Positions 35,301 through 43,908 of a DNA stretch of 64,000 bases are shown piece after piece (within the stretch, counting starts at the first letter, position 1; the number at the start of each line of letters is the position of its first letter). A program made the translations under genes and the position numbers. The notes below the pieces were generated by a model that did no database searches, was not told the origin of the DNA, and saw only the letters and a program-made list of their open reading frames with translations. The stretch is from Algoriphagus locisalis (GTDB lineage Bacteria > Bacteroidota > Bacteroidia > Cytophagales > Cyclobacteriaceae): assembly GCF_900116615.1 (NCBI RefSeq), contig NZ_FPBF01000003.1, positions 434,001 to 498,000 on the forward strand. The letters run 5' to 3'.

Positions 35301-37407
35301 CTATGGCAGAGTTGGCGATCACAGACACTGCTCCCTTTTCAGGCGTAATCACCCAGTCCTCCCCTTGTGTGTAGCTATTGCCATAAGCAGCTCCATAATC
35401 ACAGCCATTAAAAAGCATGATGGGATATTTGCCTTTGTTCTGATAATTCAGCGTGGGATCAGAGGCAAAACCGATTTCTATATCTATCACAGTCGGTGAA
35501 CCATGACCAAAAAATGTCAGCATTGAGCGGCCTTCATTCAGATCTCCCGTGATATCGATCACCTCTATGGTAGAGTTAGACCGCTTACGATAGGTTGTCA
35601 CATTTCCTCCCAAGTAAGGCCCTTCGGCTATGGTTTTGAAGCCATTCATGAAATTGAAATACCGCTCCAATTCAAACTCGGAAACCCCTCCAGTGAGGTG
35701 AATAAGCTCTTTTTGCCAGGAACCGGAAATCCCCACAGCATCCTTTTCTATCGCTTTGCTCAAGTAATCTGCCAAGTGCTGTGCATTTCTTGCCGGTATT
35801 CTACCCACCGCCAAAGCAGGAACATCAGGCTTAGAAGGATCCAAGCCGAGGGTGTAGATATTATCGGAAAAGGGAAAGCCACCAGCAGGAATCAGGTCCC
35901 GAAAGCTAAATGCCCCAGGATTATTTCTATAATAATAGGTTACACCGCCCGATCGAGCTGTGGAATACATGGCCAAAGATCTTCCTGCTAATAGCAAATG
36001 CGTAGGCTTATGCACCGGGAAGTAGGCTTTCAGGAATTCATAGATCGCAACTGGGGAGTATTCTCCGTATGCAAACTGATTGTACAAATCCTCCACTTTC
36101 ACCGTCAGGGTATCAAATCCTCCACCTGCCGGAGATCCCCTGTGTTCGGCGTAGGCTTTCAGAGGATTATCAAATTGATTAGTTGGCTGCTCCAAGGCGC
36201 TATGCCCCACCAAAATATAATTTGCAGGCTGAGCTAGGTAGTTCCTGAATCGCAGGGGCTCTACTGCCAAAACCTGAATAATATTCTCCTCGTTTTGCAT
36301 CCAAACCTTACTGGAGTCTGTGGGTACGGCAGACCTGAAAGCCAGGGATTGTTGATTGACAGCCAGCTGCACTTTCTCCGGATTGAGCGGGTCGGAAATT
36401 TCCATTGCGGAATAATTTCCAGAAAGTTGGGAAAGCTGAATTTGTTGGTTTCCCGCAGGGGAAATGAATAGTTCGGAAGTAAAATCTCCTACGCTCACGG
36501 TATTACGGAAAGTGATTTTAGCGTAGGCTACCGATACATTATCCACAGATTCAGCTCCTGCCGATTCGAAGGAAATCACCACACTTCCATCCGCATTGAA
36601 ATCTGTCATAGCCAGATCGACAACTTGCTGATTACTCACAAACCCGGCGAAATTGGCTGTGCCGATCAATCGCTGGGTAGTAGTATTCGGTCCCGCAAAA
36701 ATCCTTGTACTATGGGCATTTTCGGATCTACCTACCAACCCGAATTCTAACTTTGCAGCTCCGGGATTTGCCATGGCACCCAACTGCTCAAAGGTGATTC
36801 TCCGCGTGTTTCCCTTAGAAATCACCGAGGACATCCAGCCTTGGCCCAAGTCAAACTTGGACAATCTGAATCCCAATGCATACGCTACTCCGAGGGAATA
36901 TTGCTCGCCCAGTGCGAGTAGCTCTTCGGATTCATAGTTAGTAGCCTGCGGCAAAGAAGCCTCTGGAGCTGGACGAAGATTCATCCGTTTCCCATTTTGC
37001 CCTTCGCTAATCGTAAGAAAAAAAGCGGTGGTGTCTGAAGTAGTATTGAAGTAGGGATTGGGAATCTCTTGCAAATCAGTGTAAAGCAATTTGTCAAGTG
37101 TTCCGTCATTCCTTCGCCCATAGAAATCTATGTAGTCTCCGGCATCCAAACGCCCGTCATTTTCTCCCTCAATGTGAATGGCCACTTCCTTCCCTCTATG
37201 ATAAAGCCGGATAGTTCTAGGATCCAATCCATCCAAGTTGATGCCAGCACTACTCAGTGCAGAAGCTGAAATCCGGTGGATTCCATCGCTTCCCGTAGGT
37301 ATTTTATAATACGTCTGATCGTAATTATACCAAACCGGCTGCTGCGCTTGCGCCAGCGAGGAGAGGAAGACAAATGCCAGAAAAATGAATAGTAGTTTTT
37401 TTATCAT
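32386..37407 (-). CDS. porU2: Type IX secretion PorU2-like C25 peptidase
   Basis: 1673 residues with a signal peptide (KLLFIFLAFVFLSSLAQAQ). The N-terminal region (ISASALSSAGINLDGLDPRT; YIDFYGRRNDG) is typical of PorU-type proteins. A gingipain/C25 peptidase domain follows with catalytic His near residue 635 (MLTFFGHGSPTVIDIEIGF) and Cys near residue 669 (IMLFNGCDYGAAYGN). The C-terminus has Ig-like parts and a FlgD/sorting-like end (FYPYPNPFSTSVRFVF; FGDQLANGVYIYRVLVRKNG). PorU removes sorting signals and attaches type IX cargo to lipid A; the PorU2 variant is less studied. Its start overlaps the PorV2 stop by ATGA. Confidence 0.9.
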   Translation of the reverse strand: MIKKLLFIFLAFVFLSSLAQAQQPVWYNYDQTYYKIPTGSDGIHRISASALSSAGINLDGLDPRTIRLYHRGKEVAIHIEGENDGRLDAGDYIDFYGRRNDGTLDKLLYTDLQEIPNPYFNTTSDTTAFFLTISEGQNGKRMNLRPAPEASLPQATNYESEELLALGEQYSLGVAYALGFRLSKFDLGQGWMSSVISKGNTRRITFEQLGAMANPGAAKLEFGLVGRSENAHSTRIFAGPNTTTQRLIGTANFAGFVSNQQVVDLAMTDFNADGSVVISFESAGAESVDNVSVAYAKITFRNTVSVGDFTSELFISPAGNQQIQLSQLSGNYSAMEISDPLNPEKVQLAVNQQSLAFRSAVPTDSSKVWMQNEENIIQVLAVEPLRFRNYLAQPANYILVGHSALEQPTNQFDNPLKAYAEHRGSPAGGGFDTLTVKVEDLYNQFAYGEYSPVAIYEFLKAYFPVHKPTHLLLAGRSLAMYSTARSGGVTYYYRNNPGAFSFRDLIPAGGFPFSDNIYTLGLDPSKPDVPALAVGRIPARNAQHLADYLSKAIEKDAVGISGSWQKELIHLTGGVSEFELERYFNFMNGFKTIAEGPYLGGNVTTYRKRSNSTIEVIDITGDLNEGRSMLTFFGHGSPTVIDIEIGFASDPTLNYQNKGKYPIMLFNGCDYGAAYGNSYTQGEDWVITPEKGAVSVIANSAIGVDVYLRRYSDMFYRKAFADSTLIYRTLGEVKREAEEAYVENYGTSPLSYSHMEQMINYGDPGVRIFPADKADYSVNVAEVSVESFDEVPVSVLSDSLKLSFVLRNIGRVDTDSISFKVSRRLADGTTETFDQVKIPYVARIDSLFFSIPNTGRNSAGENTFTIEVNSAMDVDEMTFTNNSVTFAKFIPLSGTLNLYPLEYGIVSEEETELIAQVPGKISEDRTVIIQLDTAAAFNSAYRKEIRVTTRGLAEMPLSLTAFSDSTTFYWRSKYQEPKPGETDAWTNSSFSYIPSGPEGWTQRTSYQLDDDQLTNLEISESDRRWKYLDIQANVEVFTVGAGVDSLSFRNTQFYLDQIPQIIDNVNNANSRLCPNGSLGLVAFEQKSLMPYLAIPVPGFDILDSRACGRVPQMIQSIQNSWITTPGQTMLLDYVNNVKDGDYVVIFSVGNVTFEAWPDAAIEKMKEFGASEATLRALKTGDPYILYGRKGMRPGEAIEIIGNKNIDVPEREQTLSFDTELAGYLTSGVVLTPRVGPASTWERFFQNVNTRNWINEEEKTYFDIIGVKENGEEDLLIGNSFDQEMDLSFINSQTYPYLKLRYSMNDPESTAPAQLDKWQVNYTGVPEGVLILKSAKDQVNLREGEAGLLELQFKNISQYNFLDSIQVDWKMTNLGSKKVEEFSKKFPALKAGESFDFTIEFNSIGKTGENELEIFANPRIQREQTFRNNQVDMGSYFVVEGDNSTALLDVNFDGIYIMDGDIVSPNVLITALLKNDQTLLYKKDTVGLDLYLKQNCEACDFKRVNFSNPNLTWTPASEDEDFKVSLIPGPLEDGIYTLRVTNEDSSEPYEITFEVINESQITNFYPYPNPFSTSVRFVFTVTGMEVPDEIKIQIMTVTGKVVREILQNELGPIRIGNNLTEYAWDGKDEFGDQLANGVYIYRVLVRKNGQFMEHRPTAGDKAFKKGYGKMYLLR

Positions 37408-38537
37408 TTGTTTGTCCAGCTTTTAAATTTCCTGAAGTCAGGGTCCAATTTCTCCAAACTCACTTTCACACTAAACACATGTGAATAGGGCGTTTCAGAC
37501 ACATTTCCGATATCGGAAAGTGCATAATCAATTTGAAATCGCTCAGAGATAAATACGCCGATGCCCATACTAGGCTGCATATTCAGGCTTTCATTTCCCT
37601 GAAAATCTTTGATGTATTGGAAATTGCTAATACCGGCACGTATAAAAGCAATATTCTGAAATCCTGCTTCCAACCCAAACCGAGGATCTATACTTAGAAG
37701 CGGCGTACTGATCACCGTATTTCTCTCCCCATCAAAAGTCATATCCAGATCCAAGGTGGTCAGCAAACTGAATTGCTTACCAATCTTCCAGTCGTAGGCA
37801 ATACTAGAAATCGCGCGGGGCAAAGTCAGCTCCACCGAGTTGACCGGAATCTCATTATCTGTCTGAGAATAGATGTCCCGAACCAATTCTGCATCGTGAG
37901 ACCAAGCGTTGAACGTAGTGGTAATATCACGAACCATCAGTCCTAGGGTGAGCTTATCTTTCACATAGATTCCGCCTACATCCAGTCCAAAACCCCAAGC
38001 CTGAGCGAATTTACCAACATTTCTATGGATAACTTTGGCATTCATTCCCACTTTGAATTTGTCGGAAAGATCTCTGGCATAGCTTAGCAAAAGGGCATAA
38101 TCAGCAGCATTGAAAAACTGGATGTTATTATAATTCAGAGCCCCATTGGCATCGTAGAGAAATCTAGTGTCTGGAATATCATCCACGCCAAACCGGATCA
38201 ACGAAACGGCCACCTGGCTTTGATCTTTAATAGGGGTAGAAAAACTCAAATAATCGTATTGTGCCACGCCGGCGAAGTACTCGGAGTGCATCAAGCTAAA
38301 TTCGTATTTATGCTGCACGCCCATCAAAGCCGCAGGATTCCAATAGGCAGCGGTCACATCTCTAACAGCCGAAACCTGAGCACCGCCCATCCCCAAGGCT
38401 CTTGCCCCTACTCCAATACTCAAAAATTCATTGGAATACTTGGGTGCCAAATCCTGGGAAAAAACGCTTTTGCTCCCTGACAACAGGAGGAAAAAGAGAA
38501 GGGAATAAAAAATTGTAGTTGCTCTGCTAAAATTCAC
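37404..38537 (-). CDS. porV2: PorV2-like outer membrane protein of type IX secretion
   Basis: 377 residues with a Sec signal peptide (FYSLLFFLLLSGSKSVFSQD). The PorV/PorQ hallmark is FLSIGVGARALGMGGAQVSA followed by VRDVTAAYWNPAALMGVQHK; the rest is a 14-strand FadL-like barrel. PorV shuttles folded cargo from the translocon to PorU, so a PorV2 directly upstream of PorU2 implies a dedicated pair. No other type IX genes lie nearby, so the two probably work with the translocon encoded elsewhere. Confidence 0.9.
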   Translation of the reverse strand: MNFSRATTIFYSLLFFLLLSGSKSVFSQDLAPKYSNEFLSIGVGARALGMGGAQVSAVRDVTAAYWNPAALMGVQHKYEFSLMHSEYFAGVAQYDYLSFSTPIKDQSQVAVSLIRFGVDDIPDTRFLYDANGALNYNNIQFFNAADYALLLSYARDLSDKFKVGMNAKVIHRNVGKFAQAWGFGLDVGGIYVKDKLTLGLMVRDITTTFNAWSHDAELVRDIYSQTDNEIPVNSVELTLPRAISSIAYDWKIGKQFSLLTTLDLDMTFDGERNTVISTPLLSIDPRFGLEAGFQNIAFIRAGISNFQYIKDFQGNESLNMQPSMGIGVFISERFQIDYALSDIGNVSETPYSHVFSVKVSLEKLDPDFRKFKSWTNK

Positions 38538-38655
38538 ATTTCAAAATAAACCAAATAATCAATCCTATGGTAACTCGGGTGAAAAATAATGAAATAATGC
38601 CGCTATAATTATCTCCAGTGATGCCAACAACCTTACTTTCTCAAATTATATAGCT

Positions 38656-38703
38656 GGAAGACCGAAGACCGGTGACCGAAGCAGCCTCAATGCTAGTGTT
38701 AAC
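38656..38703. repeat. Dispersed GACCGAAGAC...GCTAGTGTTA repeat, copy 1
   Basis: The segment GGAAGACCGAAGACC followed by GAAGCAGCCTCAATGCTAGT has a relative at 43909-43950 (GGAGACCGAAGACGGAAGAG, then GCCTTGAAGCTAGCGTTACA). Both lie in gene gaps and keep the same element order, so they are copies of one mobile or structural repeat. Confidence 0.65.
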
Positions 38704-38732
38704 CATATACTTAAGTCAGAATTACACCTATC

Positions 38733-39026
38733 GTGCCGTTGGCACTCTGTGGATTCTCAATACACTTTTTCACCCCGAATTTCGCTGCGCTGTATTCGGG
38801 GCTGATATGGGTTTTGCCGTTGGCAAAAAGTCACAATTAAAATGCAAGCGTATCAGGTTCTAGCTAAATGATCAAATTGAATAAATAACTGTATGCTATC
38901 TATTTTATCTATCCAGAAAAGTACCAATCAACGCCAACCCCCTTGCCAACGGCAAGGTCAATAAAAGCCCAGAATGCAATTCTGGGTATGAATCGTTTAG
39001 TTATATTTATAGAGTGCCAACGGCAC
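38733..39026. repeat. REP palindrome cluster (GTGCCGTTGGCAC family)
   Basis: Perfect dyads follow each other: GTGCC-GTT-GGCAC at 38733-38745, CCCCGAAT/ATTCGGGG at 38773-38801, TTTTGCC-GTT-GGCAAAA at 38812-38828, CCTTGCC-AAC-GGCAAGG at 38941-38957, CCCAGAAT/ATTCTGGG at 38968-38986 and GTGCC-AAC-GGCAC at 39014-39026. The first and last are inverse copies of each other, so the whole cluster is itself an inverted array, typical of REP elements spread by RAYT transposases. Confidence 0.8.
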
Positions 39027-39350
39027 GATCAGTAATCAATTTGCTTCTCGAAAATGCCTATCACCTGTCCGTCCCCGTACAGAAATATGTTCAGAAAGTT
39101 AACATTTTAGTAAAGTTGGAAAGGCAATATTTTCCGGGAAAAATTTTTTCTCAGGATGCTCAAAAAAACACAATCATTGATTTAAGTAAAATAAGAGCAC
39201 TTTTTGTGCTATTTCTCTATACCTACTACCTGTTTATGGCAAGGAATTAGGTTATACAAGGTAGCTTGGAAAAGATTGGTATCATTTTTCTTCAAGAAGT
39301 GAGGAAGGGAATAGGATTTCCCCGAAACATTGACACATAATCACCTTAAC

Positions 39351-39680
39351 ATGAATGTCGCCAACACACAGATTCAAATGCGCAAGGGACTCTTAGAGTT
39401 TTGCGTATTGCATATCATCTCCCGAGGCGAGGTTTATACTTCAGATCTGATCGAGGAGCTGACCCAAGCTCAAATGATCGTAGTGGAAGGTACGCTGTAT
39501 CCACTTCTAAATCGACTGAAGTCTGCCTCACTGGTAGAATATCGCTGGGTTGAGTCCGAATCTGGACCGCCAAGGAAATATTATTCCATCACTGAAGAAG
39601 GAAAAGCCTTTCTAGGCACACTCTCCACCACCTGGGATTCACTAGTCAATTCCACCCTTCTCATCACCTCAAAGAATTGA
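39351..39680 (+). CDS. PadR family transcriptional regulator
   Basis: 109 residues from the ATG at 39351; an upstream TTG at 39330 is less likely. The winged-helix pattern of PadR is clear: IQMRKGLLEFCVLHIISRGE, TSDLIEELTQAQMIVVEGTL, YPLLNRLKSASLVEYRW, and ESGPPRKYYSITEEGKAFL. PadR proteins are dimeric repressors that usually control the gene next to them. Here a tiny ORF and a double PspC-domain membrane protein follow in tight order, suggesting an envelope-stress operon. Confidence 0.93.
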   Translation: MNVANTQIQMRKGLLEFCVLHIISRGEVYTSDLIEELTQAQMIVVEGTLYPLLNRLKSASLVEYRWVESESGPPRKYYSITEEGKAFLGTLSTTWDSLVNSTLLITSKN

Positions 39681-39682
39681 TT

Positions 39683-39868
39683 ATGAAATCGAGCATGTTA
39701 CCGAAAAACACGGAAGGAAGTTCACCCACTAAGCGAGATTCTATGTGGCCTTTGAAAAATAATCATAAGCACATTAAATCGAGCACAACATTAAGTATCT
39801 CAAAGTGGAGCAACTCTCTATCAGGCGAGATTCCATCTGGCCATAAAAAATTAATGACAAGCAGATGA
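39683..39868 (+). CDS. Tiny ORF between PadR and PspC genes, uncertain
   Basis: 61 residues (MKSSMLPKNTEGSSPTKRDS..., ending HKKLMTSR), basic, no known motif. Its ATG lies two bases after the PadR stop and its TGA overlaps the PspC start as ATGA, which fits a translated coupling peptide. Against it, the DNA holds two imperfect direct repeats: AAATCGAGCA at 39686 and 39776, and GCGAGATTCnATnTGGCC at 39733 and 39825, with offsets of 90 and 92 bases, so the repeat does not stay in frame. It may be a relic or non-coding. Confidence 0.35.
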   Translation: MKSSMLPKNTEGSSPTKRDSMWPLKNNHKHIKSSTTLSISKWSNSLSGEIPSGHKKLMTSR

Positions 39869-41856
39869 AAAAGACGATAAGTATAAACATCAGTGGAATT
39901 CTCTTCCACATCGAAGAAGACGGTTACGATACGCTCCGAAAATATCTGGATGGCATCAATCGCCACTTTTCTTCCTATAAAGACAATCATGAGATCATCT
40001 CTGATATTGAAAATCGTATTGCTGAGATTTTTCTAAGCAATCTGAAAAACAATAAGCAAGTAATCACTGCTGAAAACGTAGATAAACTCATCGAAAAGAT
40101 GGGAACCATCGCCGACTTTGCTTCTGTAGAGGAGGAAGTCGCTGAGCAGCAAATGGAGGAAGAAAATCTTGAGAAGGATCAGGATTTCTACAAATATGTA
40201 ACTCCACCGGATGCAGAGAAGAAAGGTTACAAAAAATTGATGCGTCTGGAAAACCGGAAAATCCTGGGAGGCGTTTGCGCCGGAATAGCACATTACTTCA
40301 CCATAGATCCACTTTGGACTAGACTGATTGCTATCCTGTTATTATTCTCTGGTAATCTTCGTTTCAACTTTGGCTTTTTGGATATCTGGCCATTTGATGA
40401 CTTCAGACTCAACTTAAGTTTCGGGCTTTTCGCAGCGGTGGCTTACATCGTGCTATGGATTATTCTACCTGTTTCATATGAAATAGAAGAAGACAAAAAC
40501 ATCAAGAAACTGTACAGAAACCCTGACGACAAGGTAATCGGAGGTGTAGCCAGTGGATTGGCAGCCTATTTCGGTGTAGAGGTTATCTATACGAGATTGG
40601 CTTTAGTGCTATTGATATTAGCCGGTGGTTCGGGCTTCCTGATTTACCTGATTCTGTGGATCATCACTCCTGTGGCCAGTTCGATTACAGAGCGTATCCG
40701 AATGAAAGGCGGAGAAATCACGCTGGACAATATTGACTCTACGATAAAAGAAAATATCAATCCTATCCCAAAGGCTCCTGAATCTAGAACCAGACAAATC
40801 CTTATGACTCCTTTTAGAGTAATCGGGCAGATCATCGAAGCGATAGGAAGCGCGTTGGGACCATTAGGAAGGTTCTTCCTGAATGTGATCCGGGTGATCT
40901 TTGGTTTGCTTGTCTTCTTCCTTGGATTAGGGCTCACGATCACGCCAATCTTTAGTGCTGCTATTTACCTGGGAATATTTAGCAATGATGACTACCGAGT
41001 ATTGATGGACAATTTCCCAATTGAACTATTCTCGAATCTGGTTCCACTTTGGCTGGTGATAGGAGCATCTTTCTTATTGATCATCCCAGGAATTATCATC
41101 ATTCTTCTTGGCTTGAGCGTCTTGATGCAAAAGAATTTGATCGGAGCAAGATTCGGGTTTGTAGCGCTTGGCTTATGGTTGCTGTGTGTAGGTATATGTG
41201 CCTTCCAGATTCCATTGATCATTGCTCAATTCAAAGAAGAAAACTGGCATAAAATAGAGCAAACTGTACCTGTCAGCGATGGCATAATGATCCTACGTCT
41301 CAACCCAATCGGCGAAGAATCAACTTTCAACAATGTAAATCTGAAAATCGAAGGCACATCAGACTCTACGGTTACACTTCGGGAAGAATTCTTTGCTAGA
41401 GGAAAAACCAAAGCGGAAGCGATGAACAATGCCAAAATGATCAGCTACAATTATGATGTACTAGACTCTGTGGTCACTTTCAATGAGGGGTATGACATAA
41501 CCAACTTGGATACTTTCCGAGACCAAAAGCTAAACCTATTCCTTGAGGTTCCTTATGACAAGCCGTTTATTATGGAGCGTTCCCTTCTGGAAATTTTGAG
41601 AAACACGATCTACAGAAATGGCTATCAATCCACTGACCTTTCTCAAAACACCATTTGGTCTTTCAATCAGCAAGGCTTGGTTTGTCTGACTTGCAAAGAG
41701 GAAGTAGCTCCAGACGATGATGAGGAATCAGAAGGAGTAAATTTTGAAGTGGAAGAACCTGAAACTGGAGAATACGACCGGGCACAACTCGACAGTATCA
41801 GCAGGGCAAAGTTTAATCAGTCCCAAGCTCCTGTCGATAGCACAGTACTTGACTAA
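39865..41856 (+). CDS. Double PspC-domain membrane protein
   Basis: 663 residues. After an N-terminal cytoplasmic part (INISGILFHIEEDGYDTLRK) come two PspC domains: RLENRKILGGVCAGIAHYFT and RNPDDKVIGGVASGLAAYFG, each followed by membrane helices. Further helices (LGRFFLNVIRVIFGLLVFFL; FSNLVPLWLVIGASFLLII) and a C-terminal extracytoplasmic domain follow. PspC-type proteins sense envelope damage. The PadR regulator upstream probably controls it. A terminator follows at 41862-41890. Confidence 0.9.
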   Translation: MKKTISINISGILFHIEEDGYDTLRKYLDGINRHFSSYKDNHEIISDIENRIAEIFLSNLKNNKQVITAENVDKLIEKMGTIADFASVEEEVAEQQMEEENLEKDQDFYKYVTPPDAEKKGYKKLMRLENRKILGGVCAGIAHYFTIDPLWTRLIAILLLFSGNLRFNFGFLDIWPFDDFRLNLSFGLFAAVAYIVLWIILPVSYEIEEDKNIKKLYRNPDDKVIGGVASGLAAYFGVEVIYTRLALVLLILAGGSGFLIYLILWIITPVASSITERIRMKGGEITLDNIDSTIKENINPIPKAPESRTRQILMTPFRVIGQIIEAIGSALGPLGRFFLNVIRVIFGLLVFFLGLGLTITPIFSAAIYLGIFSNDDYRVLMDNFPIELFSNLVPLWLVIGASFLLIIPGIIIILLGLSVLMQKNLIGARFGFVALGLWLLCVGICAFQIPLIIAQFKEENWHKIEQTVPVSDGIMILRLNPIGEESTFNNVNLKIEGTSDSTVTLREEFFARGKTKAEAMNNAKMISYNYDVLDSVVTFNEGYDITNLDTFRDQKLNLFLEVPYDKPFIMERSLLEILRNTIYRNGYQSTDLSQNTIWSFNQQGLVCLTCKEEVAPDDDEESEGVNFEVEEPETGEYDRAQLDSISRAKFNQSQAPVDSTVLD

Positions 41857-41861
41857 GCAAG

Positions 41862-41890
41862 GAGGCACTCAAATGGGTGCCTCTTTTTTT
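41862..41890 (+). terminator. Intrinsic terminator after the PspC gene
   Basis: Stem GAGGCAC (41862-41868) pairs with GTGCCTC (41877-41883) across an eight-base loop, followed by a run of Ts. It ends the PadR-PspC unit before the metallo-hydrolase gene. Confidence 0.85.
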
Positions 41891-41918
41891 GTATCTTTTG
41901 GTTTAAACCCAAAGGAAA

Positions 41919-43319
41919 ATGGATGTAAGCGTAAAGTTTTTAGGTGCTGCTGGCACAGTGACTGGCTCCAGATATTTATTGGATCTGGGAGATTTTGAAT
42001 TTCTTGTGGATTGTGGGCTTTTTCAGGGAAGAAGAGAACTGCGAAGAAGAAACTGGGATAAATTCCCCATGCCTCCAACTGACATGGAAGCAATCATCCT
42101 CACCCATGCGCACATGGATCATATCGGTTGCCTGCCTAAGCTGGTCAAAGACGGGTTTCGAGGCCCTATCTATTGCACAGCGGTGACCGCAGAACTTGCA
42201 AAAATCTTGCTCCTAGACTCCGGAAAATTGCAGGAAGAGGAAGCTGAATATGCCCGAAAGAAAGGATATTCCAAGCATGAAAATCCGGAACCACTTTATA
42301 CGGTAGAAGACGCCGAAGCTGTATTCCCTCTACTCGTTCCCAAAGATTTCAAAAAGCCTTTTTCCATACATCCTTCTGTGGAAGTGACGTATTATCATGC
42401 TGGCCATATTTTGGGAGCAGCGATTGTCAGGATTGTGATCAAAGGAGATTCACAAACCAAAAAACTGGTATTCTCAGGTGATTTGGGAAGGTACCATGAT
42501 CCTCTATTATATCCTCCGACTCTAATCCCGGAAGCGGATGTGGTTTGGATAGAATCAACTTACGGTGATCGTGTCTCAACTACCGTTAAAACTGAAGAAG
42601 AACTGGCAAAAGCCATCAACGATGTGTTTTCTAGGGACGGACTGGTGATTATTCCAGCATTTGCGGTAGGCCGTACACAACTAGTGATGTACTATTTGTA
42701 CCAGTTGGTGAAAAAAGGAAAAATCCCAAATGTGCCTATTTATCTGGATTCCCCAATGGCGATAAATGTATCCAAACTATACAAAGAATTTCATCAGGAC
42801 CACCAGCTCATCGCGGTTCTTGAAGACACCGTCCAGCATCCATTCCAGCATTCTCAACTACACTATTATAGAAAGCAAGAACAATCCCGCACCCTTAATG
42901 ACTTGAAAGGAAAAGCTATAATTATTTCTGCCAGTGGCATGGCAACCGGTGGTCGTGTCCTCCACCACCTTTTCCACCACCTTCCAGATGAAAGAAATGG
43001 AGTTGTTTTCGTAGGGTATCAGGCTGAAGGCACACGCGGAAGGAGACTGGTAAATGGTGAGTCGGAAGTAAGAATTTATGGTCAAGAAGTACCTGTAAAG
43101 GCTAAAATCTACAGTGTGGAAGGACTCTCTGCGCATGCCGATCAGAACGAGTTAATAGAATGGGCAGAAGGTTTTAATCAAAAGCCGAAACTTGCCTTTA
43201 TTGTTCATGGAGAAGAAGAAAGTGCAGGTGTACTAGCTCAAAAACTCAAAGAAGAATTAGGCTGGAATACCATCATCCCAAATTATTTGGAATCATTTAT
43301 GCTGTTTGAGGGAATTTGA
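41919..43319 (+). CDS. MBL-fold beta-CASP metallo-hydrolase (RNA-type)
   Basis: 466 residues. The metal-binding motif is HAHMDHIG (His 63, His 65, Asp 67, His 68) after FLGAAGTVTGSRYLLDLGDF. The beta-CASP cap is present (VIIPAFAVGRTQLVMYYLY; IIISASGMATGGRVLHHLF), and the C-terminal RNA-specificity part has YSVEGLSAHADQNELIEWAE with the conserved His. This is the CPSF/YSH1-like group, often annotated as RNA-metabolising exonuclease or endonuclease. The actual RNA target is not known. The start is close after the PspC terminator. Confidence 0.9.
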   Translation: MDVSVKFLGAAGTVTGSRYLLDLGDFEFLVDCGLFQGRRELRRRNWDKFPMPPTDMEAIILTHAHMDHIGCLPKLVKDGFRGPIYCTAVTAELAKILLLDSGKLQEEEAEYARKKGYSKHENPEPLYTVEDAEAVFPLLVPKDFKKPFSIHPSVEVTYYHAGHILGAAIVRIVIKGDSQTKKLVFSGDLGRYHDPLLYPPTLIPEADVVWIESTYGDRVSTTVKTEEELAKAINDVFSRDGLVIIPAFAVGRTQLVMYYLYQLVKKGKIPNVPIYLDSPMAINVSKLYKEFHQDHQLIAVLEDTVQHPFQHSQLHYYRKQEQSRTLNDLKGKAIIISASGMATGGRVLHHLFHHLPDERNGVVFVGYQAEGTRGRRLVNGESEVRIYGQEVPVKAKIYSVEGLSAHADQNELIEWAEGFNQKPKLAFIVHGEEESAGVLAQKLKEELGWNTIIPNYLESFMLFEGI

Positions 43320-43368
43320 TACTTCGGGATAATCCCTTAGTATATAAACACCCTTTAACATCCCTTTC

Positions 43369-43845
43369 ATGAACCAACTACCTAAACTACTTTTTGCTTC
43401 GGCTTTTACACTGCTTCTTTTCCAATGTGCACCATACCAACCAGAAGGTCAAGGCGTAGTTGGTTTGGTCACTTGGCAAGAAGGTAATCAAATGCCAATG
43501 ATGAATGAGGATGACGAAGAAGGAAAGAAAGATAAAAGAGTAACCGTGGGGGAACCAGTTAAACGAACTCTGCGCGTGTATCCTTTAATCAAAATCTCGG
43601 ATGTGACTTTAGAAAATGGTCTTTTCCAATCTGTGGCTGCCAAACCAATCACAGAAATCGAAATGGACGAAAATGGCAGATATTCCATCAATTTAAGTCC
43701 AGGCAGATATTCTATACTTATCGTGGAAGAAGGTGGCCTTTTCGCCAGCATATTTGATGGAGATGGAAATATCCAACCTGTCACTGTAAAAGAAAACGAA
43801 TGGACACTGCTTGATATCGTGGTTAATTATAAAGCGGCTTATTAG
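43369..43845 (+). CDS. Small putative lipoprotein with a transthyretin-like beta domain
   Basis: 158 residues with a lipoprotein signal (LLFASAFTLLLFQCAPYQPE), the lipidated Cys near residue 20. The mature part begins GQGVVGLVTWQEGNQMPMMN, and the C-terminus YSINLSPGRYSILIVEEGGL resembles the last strands of carboxypeptidase-regulatory/transthyretin-like folds. It starts 50 bases after the metallo-hydrolase gene; whether the two are cotranscribed is unclear. No function is assigned. Confidence 0.7.
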   Translation: MNQLPKLLFASAFTLLLFQCAPYQPEGQGVVGLVTWQEGNQMPMMNEDDEEGKKDKRVTVGEPVKRTLRVYPLIKISDVTLENGLFQSVAAKPITEIEMDENGRYSINLSPGRYSILIVEEGGLFASIFDGDGNIQPVTVKENEWTLLDIVVNYKAAY

Positions 43846-43908
43846 TAAGAAAGATTAAGCCCAATGATGCCAATAGCTATATTTTCCTTGTTTTACTGGA
43901 TGGAGTAC

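Larger units (their letters stand above)
38538..39350. other. Long gene-free region filled with dispersed palindromes
   Basis: About 810 bases between the divergent PorV2 and PadR genes. It carries an A-rich dispersed repeat at 38656-38703 and a series of REP palindromes to 39026. Open frames at 38672 and 39014 overlap those repeats and lack coding character. The last 300 bases hold no clear feature other than the PadR leader. Confidence 0.6.

Noticed and set aside
38656..39026. CRISPR array
   Set aside because: The units are palindromes of different sequence without uniform repeats and spacers, and no cas gene is present.
39014..39250. 78-residue open frame starting in a palindrome
   Set aside because: The start lies inside a REP element and the sequence is low-complexity AT-rich DNA without homology signs.
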